Below are positions 17,067 to 24,321 of a DNA stretch of 35,003 bases, one piece after another. Positions within the stretch are counted from its first letter, which is position 1. The number at the start of each line of letters is the position of its first letter. The DNA comes from Planctomycetota bacterium (GTDB taxonomy: Bacteria > Planctomycetota > Phycisphaerae > UBA1845). Made by a program: the position numbers and the translations under genes. Under the pieces are notes generated by a model. The model did no database searches, had not been told where the DNA came from, and saw only the letters and a program-made list of their open reading frames with translations. The DNA lies in contig JAUXGE010000004.1 in the NCBI GenBank assembly GCA_030622435.1, positions 1-35,003 of the forward strand, read 5' to 3'.

Positions 17067-17820
17067 CGGAGGACTCCTTCAGATCATCCGCCAGGGTCGA
17101 CCCGGCGTAGTCGTCGATCAGGTCCTCCGTAACCAACAGCTCGACGCGCCGGTTCAAGGCACGTCGCTCTTCCGTGTATGCCTGCCGCACAAGCGGCTCC
17201 GTATCGCTAACCCCCACCAGCGTCAACCGAACACGGCGGACGCCGCTGCGCTCGAGCTCCAGGGCCACAGCACGCGCGCGTGCATACGACAAATCGCGTG
17301 CATCCTGGTACAGAGAATCTCCCGGCAACGGCTCGCGTGTGGCGTGCCCTCGCACGAGAATCTTCGTGTTATAGCCCCGCAGCACCTGCGCGGCCCTGCC
17401 GATGATCTCGCTTGCCTCGGGCTTGAGGGTGGCGCTGAACCGGTCAAACGTGACCCGCCCACCCACGACAACCTCCAGCCCGTCGCGCACGTTGGTCACG
17501 CGGAACTTCTTGCCCTGAATGCCCTCCTCGTCGGCATCGCCCTTGTGCTTCGTGAGTTTCGGCACTTCGATTTCCAGGAGCTTCGCCAGCAACGTGTTGG
17601 TCGGGAGGCCCTGGATCGGAACCGCCCCGACGGCTCCCTGATAACCACCGAACGCGCGACGTAGCGACTCCATCACCTTTTGAAAACGCTGATCCTGCTT
17701 AATCTCGCTCATGGAAACGATGATCACGAAGAAACACAGCAGAAGAGTCATGGCATCCCCGTAGGTCACCATCCACGCCGGGGCGCCAGCCTCTTTCTCT
17801 TCTTGCTTGCCTCGTGCCAT
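17056..17820 (-). CDS. motB: flagellar stator protein MotB
   Basis: The 254-residue protein opens with a charged tail, then AWMVTYGDAMTLLLCFFVII. Asp22 in this segment corresponds to the proton-accepting Asp32 of E. coli MotB. The single membrane helix is followed by a plug/linker region and a C-terminal OmpA-like peptidoglycan-binding domain (RFSATLKPEA, ILVRGHATREPL, LSYARARAVALELERSGV, NRRVELLV). Together with MotA it forms the ion channel that drives rotation. It begins 11 bases after motA and overlaps fliL. The residue after the channel Asp is Ala, as in proton-type MotB proteins, but ion specificity cannot be settled from this alone. Confidence 0.97.
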   Translation of the reverse strand: MARGKQEEKEAGAPAWMVTYGDAMTLLLCFFVIIVSMSEIKQDQRFQKVMESLRRAFGGYQGAVGAVPIQGLPTNTLLAKLLEIEVPKLTKHKGDADEEGIQGKKFRVTNVRDGLEVVVGGRVTFDRFSATLKPEASEIIGRAAQVLRGYNTKILVRGHATREPLPGDSLYQDARDLSYARARAVALELERSGVRRVRLTLVGVSDTEPLVRQAYTEERRALNRRVELLVTEDLIDDYAGSTLADDLKESSDGG

Positions 17821-17831
17821 CGTATAACCAC

Positions 17832-18608
17832 CTATGCCGCCTGAGCTTCGGCTCCACTCTCGCGCATCCGGTTCGGCAGGAATGTCTTGAGCTTCTGCTC
17901 CACAATGCGCGGATTGTCCCCCGACTGGATCGCCATCACTCCCTTGATTACGATCATTTTGAGCAGCACCTCTTCACGGCTCCGCCTGCCCAGCTTCTCC
18001 GCCATCGGCAGCGCAAACAGGTTCGCGAGCAACGCCCCGTAGAGGGTCGTGAGCAGCGCGACCGCCATGGCCGGACCGATCTTCGACGGGTCCGCCATGT
18101 TCTGCAGCATGATGACCAGACCGATCAGCGTCCCGATCATGCCAAATGCCGGCGCAAACTTCCCGATGTTGTCGAACAACGCCTTGCCTTCGGAATGCCT
18201 CGCCTCGACCGACTCGAGGTCGCTAACCATGATCGCCTCGATCAAATCCGGGTCGGTCCCGTCCACCGCCATCTGAATGCCGGACACGATGAACGGATCG
18301 TCAATATCAGCCGTAACGTTTTCCAACGCGAGAATCCCGTCGCGGCGAGCCACCTCGGCAAACTTCACCATCTCTGTGATCAGGCTGCCCGTATCACGCG
18401 TCTTGGAGAAGAAACAGTTCTTCACGATTCTCGCAATCGCCATGATGTTCCGGAGCGGGAAGCTGATCAGGGCGGCACTGACCGCGCCCCCTATGACGAT
18501 CGCCACCGAACCGTAGTCGATGAACGCACCGATATCGGACTTGCCCATGATGGCCCAGAGCATCAGGGCAACCCCCGAGATCAGCCCGATAAGTGTTGCG
18601 ATATCCAT
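17832..18608 (-). CDS. motA: flagellar stator protein MotA
   Basis: The 258-residue membrane protein has the MotA layout. Two N-terminal helices (about 4-20 and 33-52) are followed by a long cytoplasmic loop with charged torque-generating residues (RDGILALENV, VSDLESVEARHSEGKALFD). Helix 3 carries the conserved proline (P153 in FAPAFGMIGTLIGLVIMLQN), and helix 4 is near residues 180-205. It assembles with MotB as the stator. It is the first gene after the 335-base flbD-motA spacer, so it probably opens a separate transcription unit with motB, fliL, fliN and fliO; a candidate sigma-28 promoter lies about 50 bases upstream. Confidence 0.97.
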   Translation of the reverse strand: MDIATLIGLISGVALMLWAIMGKSDIGAFIDYGSVAIVIGGAVSAALISFPLRNIMAIARIVKNCFFSKTRDTGSLITEMVKFAEVARRDGILALENVTADIDDPFIVSGIQMAVDGTDPDLIEAIMVSDLESVEARHSEGKALFDNIGKFAPAFGMIGTLIGLVIMLQNMADPSKIGPAMAVALLTTLYGALLANLFALPMAEKLGRRSREEVLLKMIVIKGVMAIQSGDNPRIVEQKLKTFLPNRMRESGAEAQAA

Positions 18609-18657
18609 TGGCTCTCACCACCCGGCGCACCGGCGCGCACCTGTTCCGCTTCTAGTC

Positions 18658-18685
18658 CTATCGACGCGAGCAACAGGCGTCCTTA
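18658..18685 (-). promoter_or_regulatory. candidate sigma-28 promoter upstream of motA
   Basis: On the minus strand TAAG (18682-18685), a 16-base spacer, and GTCGATAG (18658-18665) resemble the FliA consensus TAAA-N15-GCCGATAA, matching 9 of 12 positions with a spacer one base long (or 15 with AAGG as the upstream box). The downstream box ends 49 bases before the motA ATG. motAB are classical FliA targets, and fliA is in this window. The match is imperfect and was found by eye. Confidence 0.42.
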
Positions 18686-18815
18686 GGCATCACCTTCCGA
18701 CACCTGCTCTGATCAGCCACGACATTCATCCCAACTAAACACACCCTTCGTCCGTCCGATACCGTTGGTCGTCGCCCAGGCCCATACCCGTGCGCGCCCG
18801 CAGCCCGCTCTAAGC

Positions 18816-18939
18816 GTGTTCGAGAAGTCGAGTGCCACCGGCAGCTTGCCGCCAGTGCCACTCCGCTCGTCGAGGAAAACACCGGCGGGCAAGCCGCCGG
18901 CGGCACCCCACAACGGACATCGATCGGATTCTCGAACAC
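18816..18939. repeat. inverted-repeat-bounded element with two nested hairpins
   Basis: The flbD-motA spacer (18609-18943) has no gene. Its part nearest flbD is bounded by exact 11-base inverted arms, GTGTTCGAGAA (18816-18826) and TTCTCGAACAC (18929-18939). Inside are two palindromes: one at 832-861 past 18000 (30 bases, starting GTGCCACCGG, with a CTTG centre) and a perfect stem CCGGCGG/CCGCCGG at 18882-18900 with loop GCAAG. The two palindromes read like inverted copies of one unit, the arrangement of REP pairs. The whole element begins 4 bases past the flbD stop. It could mark the 3' end of the flgD-flgE-flbD transcript or be a small mobile repeat. Confidence 0.65.
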
Positions 18940-18943
18940 ACCC

Positions 18944-19138
18944 TCAGACCACCTGAAAACCGCGCACCTGGCGCTGGTAATCTATGGCTCTCCTGACCAC
19001 CTCTTCGACCGATTCCCGCACGACCAGGGTGTCTCCTCTGATCAGCGTGATAATCGTGTCGGGCGTCGCCTCGAGCATCTTGATCAGGTCGGCGTTGAGC
19101 ACCACGACCCGCTGATCCAATCGTGTAAGCGTAATCAT
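18944..19138 (-). CDS. flbD: FlbD family flagellar protein
   Basis: This 64-residue protein matches the small FlbD family found after flgE in many flagellar operons: MITLTRLDQRVVVLNADLIK, then MLEATPDTIITLIRGDTLVV and VRESVEEVVRRAIDYQR. It is unrelated to the Caulobacter response regulator of the same name. Its function is unsettled. The consistent position between the hook gene and motA, seen here, suggests a link to hook completion or stator assembly. GGAGGAG lies about 9 bases before the ATG. The gene is 35 bases after flgE and is followed at once by the inverted-repeat element. Confidence 0.93.
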   Translation of the reverse strand: MITLTRLDQRVVVLNADLIKMLEATPDTIITLIRGDTLVVRESVEEVVRRAIDYQRQVRGFQVV

Positions 19139-19173
19139 GGTCGTCTACTCCTCCCGGCCGAGCCCGCGCAAAC

Positions 19174-20871
19174 TCATCGCACAAGCACCAGCAGCTCATC
19201 GAGAAGCTCGTCAGCCACCCGCACCACTCGGCTCGCGGACGAAATACCGGTCGAGGCCGTGATCAGGTTGACAAACTCCCTCGCAATCTCCACGTTGCTC
19301 TGCTCCAGGGCCGCGGACCGGACGGCACCGGTGCCCTCGGTCTGCGGTGCCACGATCGAGGCATCCCCGGAGTTCGGACCGAACGTGAAGGTGTTTTCGC
19401 TGAGAGCAACCAATCCCTCCTCGTTCGGGAACGTCGCAAATGCCACCTGCCCGAACACCCGGGTCTGCTGGTTCGAGTAGGTCCCGGTCACGATCCCGTC
19501 GGCGTCGACCGAGTATCCTGTCAGGATACCGGCCGGAGCTCCGTCCTGGCTCGCCATCACCAGTTCGGACGAACCGTCGGGACTCGCGAGTCCGGTCAAT
19601 CCCGAGAAATCGAGAGTGAACGATAGCGGCGACAACGACCCGACACCTTCACGGTCGATCGTCAGATCCGTCCCGGTCGCCCCGACGAACTGGCCGTTCG
19701 CGTCGAACGTAACCGTTCCGGTACCCAACGCAGGTGACAGGTCACTGTCATCAACGGATTCGGCATGGAACCGCCAGGTCGTACCGGCCGAGGATTTCGA
19801 CTCCATACTCAGGCGCAGCCTCGCATCCACCGGGTTGCCCAGAGAGTCGAACACGTTGAACGACGTGGTCACACCACCTCCCACACCGTCGGTTTCCGTC
19901 GAGAACGAGAAGGGCGATGTCACCGCACCCGTCGTGTTGGTGATCGAGCCGGCGTCGAGTTCGACGGCGTTGATCTCGCCGGTGTTCGAACGCACGACCA
20001 GAGCACCGACCGGAAAATCGGTCCCGTCCGAGACGCTCACACCGACCGATCCGTCAGTCACCCCGTCTGTCTGAATACCCAGCAGAGACTCGAGGAAATC
20101 GGCCAGGTCACCGAGAGTGCTCCCGGTCGTACCGACGATGAAGGTCGACTCCGCCGTCGTGATCTCTCCCTTCGTGCCGGCGATGCTCAACACGTCGCCG
20201 TCGGCGAACAACGGCACGCCGTTGTCGTCCACCAGATCGTTCAGGGACGAAGTGGCCGTCGCGGGGGCGCCGCTGGAAGTGGTCGATGCCTGCGAGACTG
20301 TAACTGCGCCGGTTGAAGCGATGTTCGTTCCGCTATCCAACCGGCCGTCCATGACCACGCTTGTGGTGGCAATTGCCTCGCTGGCGGTCCCGAGCGGTAT
20401 CACCAGATCGGACAACGTACCCCCGGAGATATTGCCGTCGGAGTCCGCGCCGAAGACCTGTACGTGCGCACCGCCCGCGGAGACAAGTGTCTGGCTCGCG
20501 TCAAGCCTGAATGATCCGTCGCGCGTATAGACCTGGTCCCCGGCAGCGGTATCGAGAACGAAGAAACCCTCTCCGTCGATGGCCAGGTCGCTTGAGAATC
20601 CCGTGCTGTCCAGCGCTCCCTGCTCAAAGTTCCGCTGGATCGAGCTGACGGTCGATCCGTACCCGATCTGTCTCGGGAGGGTTCCGCCGCTGTCGCCATC
20701 GGGGGCATCTCCCTCGCTGATTGTTCGATAGAGCAGCGTCTCGAACAGGGTCCGCTGCCCCTTGAATGCCGTCGTATTCAAGTTCGCCAGGTTGTTGCCA
20801 ACCGTAGCGACGGCGATGCTGTTGCTGTTGATGCCGGTGAACCCGACAAGCATGGTACCGGTCAATGACAT
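19174..20871 (-). CDS. flgE: flagellar hook protein FlgE
   Basis: The 565-residue protein has the FlgE ends. The N-terminal rod-like motif is MLVGFTGINSNSIAVATVGN followed by NLANLNTTAFKGQR, and a C-terminal segment ends NVEIAREFVNLI. Between them lies a long Gly/Ser/Thr/Asp-rich surface region, including the FlgE block IGYGSTVSSIQRNFEQGAL and GFFVLDT. It is some 160 residues longer than Salmonella FlgE. The conserved C-terminal QRxYQxN segment (MIVAQRNYQSNAQTI in Salmonella) is replaced, at equal length, by LITASTGISSASRVV. GAGGAG lies 8 bases before the ATG. A weak sigma-54-like site lies in the 124-base gap after flgD. Confidence 0.96.
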   Translation of the reverse strand: MSLTGTMLVGFTGINSNSIAVATVGNNLANLNTTAFKGQRTLFETLLYRTISEGDAPDGDSGGTLPRQIGYGSTVSSIQRNFEQGALDSTGFSSDLAIDGEGFFVLDTAAGDQVYTRDGSFRLDASQTLVSAGGAHVQVFGADSDGNISGGTLSDLVIPLGTASEAIATTSVVMDGRLDSGTNIASTGAVTVSQASTTSSGAPATATSSLNDLVDDNGVPLFADGDVLSIAGTKGEITTAESTFIVGTTGSTLGDLADFLESLLGIQTDGVTDGSVGVSVSDGTDFPVGALVVRSNTGEINAVELDAGSITNTTGAVTSPFSFSTETDGVGGGVTTSFNVFDSLGNPVDARLRLSMESKSSAGTTWRFHAESVDDSDLSPALGTGTVTFDANGQFVGATGTDLTIDREGVGSLSPLSFTLDFSGLTGLASPDGSSELVMASQDGAPAGILTGYSVDADGIVTGTYSNQQTRVFGQVAFATFPNEEGLVALSENTFTFGPNSGDASIVAPQTEGTGAVRSAALEQSNVEIAREFVNLITASTGISSASRVVRVADELLDELLVLVR

Positions 20872-20918
20872 CGAATCCGCTCCTCAATGCTGATCGATTG
20901 TGCCGTCCGACTGCACTC

Positions 20919-20933
20919 GCAATCCCCCGACCC
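20919..20933 (-). promoter_or_regulatory. weak candidate sigma-54 promoter upstream of flgE
   Basis: The minus strand carries GGG, then GG-N10-GC spacing, ending in a perfect TTGC (-12 box), but the -24 box matches TGGCACG at only 3 of 7 bases. A start about 12 bases downstream would leave a leader of roughly 36 bases before the flgE ATG. Hook genes are sigma-54-dependent in several bacteria, and a sigma-54 activator is encoded at 31056-32450. The match could be chance. Confidence 0.25.
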
Positions 20934-20995
20934 GGTTGATGCGGAGATACGCAGCCCTCGGCCCTCAAAGGAAGAAACACGTATCAAACCCGGCA

Positions 20996-21610
20996 TCAGA
21001 TCGCCTCCGCGGAACCGACTCGAACGAAATCCCGAAGCCGCAGGTCCTCGCCGGTGTCCAGCTCGAGGCATACCTCTCCGGTGGTCTCGCTGCGCACACC
21101 AGTCACGATGCCTTCCACAACTTGCGGAGCGTCCGGATCACGCCGATCCAGACCCAGGATCGATTGACCCACAAGCGACTGGGCAACCTCGAGGGGTGTC
21201 TGAATGGTGACAACCTGATCCACGGACATCTCGCCTCCGTTGGAAAGCTGTAAAACAGGCTGGCCTGCATCGGTGAATCGAACACCAGTGACGAGCGCAC
21301 CCTCCGCCACGCCGCTACCGTTGGAAATACCCGTAACGTACTTCCCGATGAACGACGCCGCCGACGCGAACCGCTGCTGCTCGGTGAGAGTCGAGAGCGA
21401 GGCGGTAAGTGAGGTGGACAGCTCGATGTCACGGATGGACGAGATCTGCTGAAGCAGTTCAGAGTTATCCATGGGTTCGAACGGGTCCTGATGTTGAAGC
21501 TGCATGATCAGCAACTTGAGGAACTCATCGCCGCCGAGTTCGGCCATCGAGTTTGGCGCGGCGACCACTGACGACGATGACGCCGACAAGGCAGTGTTGA
21601 TTGCTTCCAC
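20996..21610 (-). CDS. flgD: flagellar hook assembly scaffold FlgD
   Basis: The 204-residue protein has the FlgD N-terminal signature LGGDEFLKLLIMQLQHQDPF, then EPMDNSELLQQISSIRDIE, a coiled segment, and a C-terminal beta-rich domain (GKYVTGISNGSG, GEMSVDQVVTIQTPLEV). FlgD caps the growing hook and is not kept in the mature structure. The start is a GTG at 21610 with AGGAG 9 to 10 bases upstream; no ATG gives an equivalent N-terminus. It is 119 bases after fliK and 124 before flgE. The C-terminal part diverges from E. coli FlgD, which is common outside Gammaproteobacteria. Confidence 0.95.
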   Translation of the reverse strand: MEAINTALSASSSSVVAAPNSMAELGGDEFLKLLIMQLQHQDPFEPMDNSELLQQISSIRDIELSTSLTASLSTLTEQQRFASAASFIGKYVTGISNGSGVAEGALVTGVRFTDAGQPVLQLSNGGEMSVDQVVTIQTPLEVAQSLVGQSILGLDRRDPDAPQVVEGIVTGVRSETTGEVCLELDTGEDLRLRDFVRVGSAEAI

Positions 21611-21634
21611 GCGCGGATCTCCTACAGTACAGGT

Positions 21635-21666
21635 CGGGGCATCGAGGATTCCACCTCGTCGCCCCG
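21635..21666 (-). promoter_or_regulatory. stable hairpin just upstream of the flgD ribosome site
   Basis: CGGGGC (21635-21640) pairs with GCCCCG (21661-21666), and after a symmetric 2-by-2 internal loop CGAGG (21643-21647) pairs with CCTCG (21654-21658), leaving a 6-base loop. It ends about 25 bases before the flgD GTG and is not followed by a T run on the minus strand, so it is more likely a transcript-structure or processing element than a terminator. Confidence 0.4.
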
Positions 21667-21729
21667 GCGTTCATTCCTTGGAACCGATGCTCCGATCGGT
21701 CGTCGGCAGGCCGGCGAACCTGTCCCGAT

Positions 21730-23094
21730 TCAAACCCGGATATCCAGCCGCGTCTCCGCCGCGACCGCCGTAGGCAACGCATTGCGCCAGGCTGTGGATG
21801 CTGCGGTGTCATCCGGTGACACCGCATCCGAGCGTAACGGCGAGTGCCGGTCCTCCTCGCCGTACTCACGATCCTCGAATAACTGAGAATCCGAGACGCC
21901 CGCGTCAAAAGCATCGGGGGCGTCAGACGGGCCTTGCTCCTGCCCGTCGGTCAAGACTTCGAAACGATCTACGGAAAGTCCATGCTCCTGCAATGCGGCG
22001 GCAAGCCGCGATGCCTGATGGGACACGAGATCCCGAGCCGTGGCCGTCTCCGTACGAACGATGATCTCCAGTCGCTCCCCATCCACACGTACGTCCACGT
22101 GAACACGACCGAGTTCGGGCGGATCGAGCCGTAATTGAGCCGATGAACGCCGCGCACCGGCGTTTAGCCGGATCGATCGAACGAGATCGTCAAAAGTCGT
22201 GCGTTCGGCGGTCCCGGTTTTGCCGTCGGCTCCGCCGGATCGCTGCGCAGAAGAGCCCAGGCTGCTTTGCCGGCCTGTCGTGGAACGTCGGGAGGTCTCT
22301 CGCCCTGCATTCGACGTTCGCGCATCCGCCGTCGACGGTGACGCCGTCCCACGCACCGACTCGACCTCACCCGCACGCTCCGTGCCCAGAAGCTGTGCCA
22401 CTTGCTGAGCGGGCGTCACTGCTCGCGACCCGCCCGTTGCGCCGGCCTGACCGACACCGGCCATACCTGCAACACCCGACGTCGCCAAATTCCCCGTTGC
22501 CGAGGATGCCACCCCCGTGTCAACGGAAATGAAAGATGAGACAGTGCCGTTGACGCCCCTGTTATCCGTCGGCGCCATCGCCCCTTGGTGACCCCTGTCG
22601 AACGCGCGAGCTGCGTTCCACAACTCCGCGTCGCCGCCGACTCTGCGCGCCTCCACGCCCGTGTCGGACCGGATTCCGCTCATGTCGATACCCGCTGATT
22701 CGAGTGTCGAGTTGGAGACTGTCGCTCGTGTATCAGTAGAAGGACCCGCGTTCGGTGCTTTGTTCGCATGCCCGCCGCTTGCATCGATCCGGCTGTCAGC
22801 GGCGCGAAGTCTGTCTCCACGAGACTCCGCGGTCAGAGCGGCAAGACGGCGATCGTGAGGATCGGATATGTTCTGCTCGAACATCTGAGTTGGAGACCTC
22901 TTGTCTCCACCCCGCACGCAATTGACCTCAGGGATGCTGCGCAAGGCATCCAACAGCGCCTCGAATGCCAAGGTAGTGACATCGTTTCCGGTCTCGCTCC
23001 CCTCCATCCTATCCCGCATGACCCGAATCGCCTGCGCATCGCCACGAGGCGATGTCGGCGTCGGTACGAGGTTTGTTGTCGGGTTCACTACCAT
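21730..23094 (-). CDS. fliK: flagellar hook-length control protein FliK
   Basis: The 454-residue protein has the FliK plan: a long, variable, Ser/Thr/Gly/Asp-rich N-terminal and central part without clear motifs, and a conserved C-terminal hook domain. The latter reads LRLDPPELGRVHVDVRVDGE, then LEIIVRTETATARDLVSHQ and LAAALQEHGLSVDRFEVLTD. FliK acts as a secreted ruler and triggers the FlhB substrate switch (flhB at 11459-12553). A low-complexity tail follows the domain. The ATG at 23094 is 12 bases past the MotE-like gene; the ribosome site is weak, consistent with coupling to that gene. Confidence 0.94.
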   Translation of the reverse strand: MVVNPTTNLVPTPTSPRGDAQAIRVMRDRMEGSETGNDVTTLAFEALLDALRSIPEVNCVRGGDKRSPTQMFEQNISDPHDRRLAALTAESRGDRLRAADSRIDASGGHANKAPNAGPSTDTRATVSNSTLESAGIDMSGIRSDTGVEARRVGGDAELWNAARAFDRGHQGAMAPTDNRGVNGTVSSFISVDTGVASSATGNLATSGVAGMAGVGQAGATGGSRAVTPAQQVAQLLGTERAGEVESVRGTASPSTADARTSNAGRETSRRSTTGRQSSLGSSAQRSGGADGKTGTAERTTFDDLVRSIRLNAGARRSSAQLRLDPPELGRVHVDVRVDGERLEIIVRTETATARDLVSHQASRLAAALQEHGLSVDRFEVLTDGQEQGPSDAPDAFDAGVSDSQLFEDREYGEEDRHSPLRSDAVSPDDTAASTAWRNALPTAVAAETRLDIRV

Positions 23095-23106
23095 ATCGAT
23101 ACTCGT

Positions 23107-23793
23107 CTACGATTCATCAGCCCCGATTGCCGCCGACCTGTCGGGCGCCACCTCCCGAACACGCTGGAGAATCCCCTTCATCTTCTCCAACTGATCACCG
23201 CGCTTGGCCGCCTCGACGATCTTCTTGGACTTGCGCGTCTGGATCTCGAGCAGGATCCTCGCCGCCTCGTCCGGATCGGGCATGGCCAGCAAGTGCTCCA
23301 CTGCCGTCTTCGGTGCCAGCGATTCGTAGATCTCGATCTGCTTCTTGAAACCTTCGTCGTTTCTCTGTTCTCGCATTGCCTCGCGCCGGCGATCCGCCTC
23401 GGCTTGCTCCTCCTTGAACATCTCACGTTTCTCGACAACTCGCAGGAGGATGCTGTTGTTCAGCGCGAGACGCTGATCGAGTTCCGCCTTGATTCGCTCT
23501 CCCTCCCGGCGAAGGATCTCCTGATCCATCTGCGATTCAGCCACAACGTCCCGAACCGATCTCTTCTCCCCATCCTCGCTCTCCTGCTCGGTTTTCTCGG
23601 CGGGAACATCTTCCACTGCAGCAGCGGCATCCTCACCCCGAAGAACGGCCACGATTCGGCGCGCCTTCTCCGCGTCCACGCCGCCGCCGCCCACGAGGTA
23701 CAACACCAGCACAGCCAAAGCGCCTAAGTTGAGCAAGGCGAACAACGCCGCCGCGTCGTACGCTCGTCGGAAGATTGACGGGTTCGTTGTCAT
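23107..23793 (-). CDS. MotE-like membrane coiled-coil protein in the fliJ-fliK interval
   Basis: The 228-residue protein has one N-terminal membrane helix (about residues 13-36, AAALFALLNLGALAVLVLYL). A charged region and a long Glu/Arg/Lys coiled coil (about 90-150) follow. The C-terminal segment (YESLAPKTAVEHLLAMPDPD, then EAARILLEI) resembles the MgtE N-terminal-type domain of MotE and of similar proteins placed between fliJ and fliK in several phyla. MotE acts as a chaperone or stabiliser of the stator MotC in rhizobia; whether this protein does so for MotA/MotB is unproven. The ATG shares an ATGA overlap with the fliJ stop, so the two are translationally coupled. Confidence 0.82.
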   Translation of the reverse strand: MTTNPSIFRRAYDAAALFALLNLGALAVLVLYLVGGGGVDAEKARRIVAVLRGEDAAAAVEDVPAEKTEQESEDGEKRSVRDVVAESQMDQEILRREGERIKAELDQRLALNNSILLRVVEKREMFKEEQAEADRRREAMREQRNDEGFKKQIEIYESLAPKTAVEHLLAMPDPDEAARILLEIQTRKSKKIVEAAKRGDQLEKMKGILQRVREVAPDRSAAIGADES

Positions 23794-24263
23794 ACCGCGA
23801 CCTCATGTTCTCCCTGACGCCCGCGCATATACTGCTGCTGCGCCGCCTCATCGTGATCGAGACGTTCTTCGCGGGCCACCTCCGTCAGGTGCCGTTGCAA
23901 CTGTCGTTCCCGGAGCTTCTCGATCACCTTGAGATCCTTCTGAGTCTCCGCCAGCTTGGCGCGTTGCCTGTCGAGCTCAGCCCGCTTTGCGGACAGCTCC
24001 TCCTGAAACTGGACTATTTTTCGCTGCAGCCAACCTCGGTAGTGCTGGTGCCGGCGCAAAAGCACGGCGTCCAGACGACCCATCCGCCGGGCGTCGCGCG
24101 ACTCGGCCGAAACCGACCGCAACTCCCGTGAAGACTGCTCGATCCGATCCTCCGCGGACTTGACCACGCGCGCCGCATCCGCGACGACTCGCCGCTGGGC
24201 ATCTCGCGCCTGTTCACGCAAACGGCGAACAGTCTCGAGTCGGAAGCGAAACACTCTGGCCAT
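23790..24263 (-). CDS. fliJ: flagellar export chaperone-escort FliJ
   Basis: The 157-residue protein is predicted to be nearly all helical coiled coil, starting with the FliJ-like segment FRFRLETVRRLREQARDAQR and rich in Arg, Glu, Gln and Ala throughout. FliJ sits in the centre of the FliI ATPase ring and links it to FlhA. The family has little sequence conservation, so the assignment leans on the N-terminal motif, length and the position after fliI. It lies 58 bases after fliI and overlaps the MotE-like gene by 4 bases. Confidence 0.92.
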   Translation of the reverse strand: MARVFRFRLETVRRLREQARDAQRRVVADAARVVKSAEDRIEQSSRELRSVSAESRDARRMGRLDAVLLRRHQHYRGWLQRKIVQFQEELSAKRAELDRQRAKLAETQKDLKVIEKLRERQLQRHLTEVAREERLDHDEAAQQQYMRGRQGEHEVAV

Positions 24264-24321
24264 CGCACATCCACCAACAGAACACCTTCACCACGCGAGA
24301 CGCCTTCGCACCTCCCGCGTC

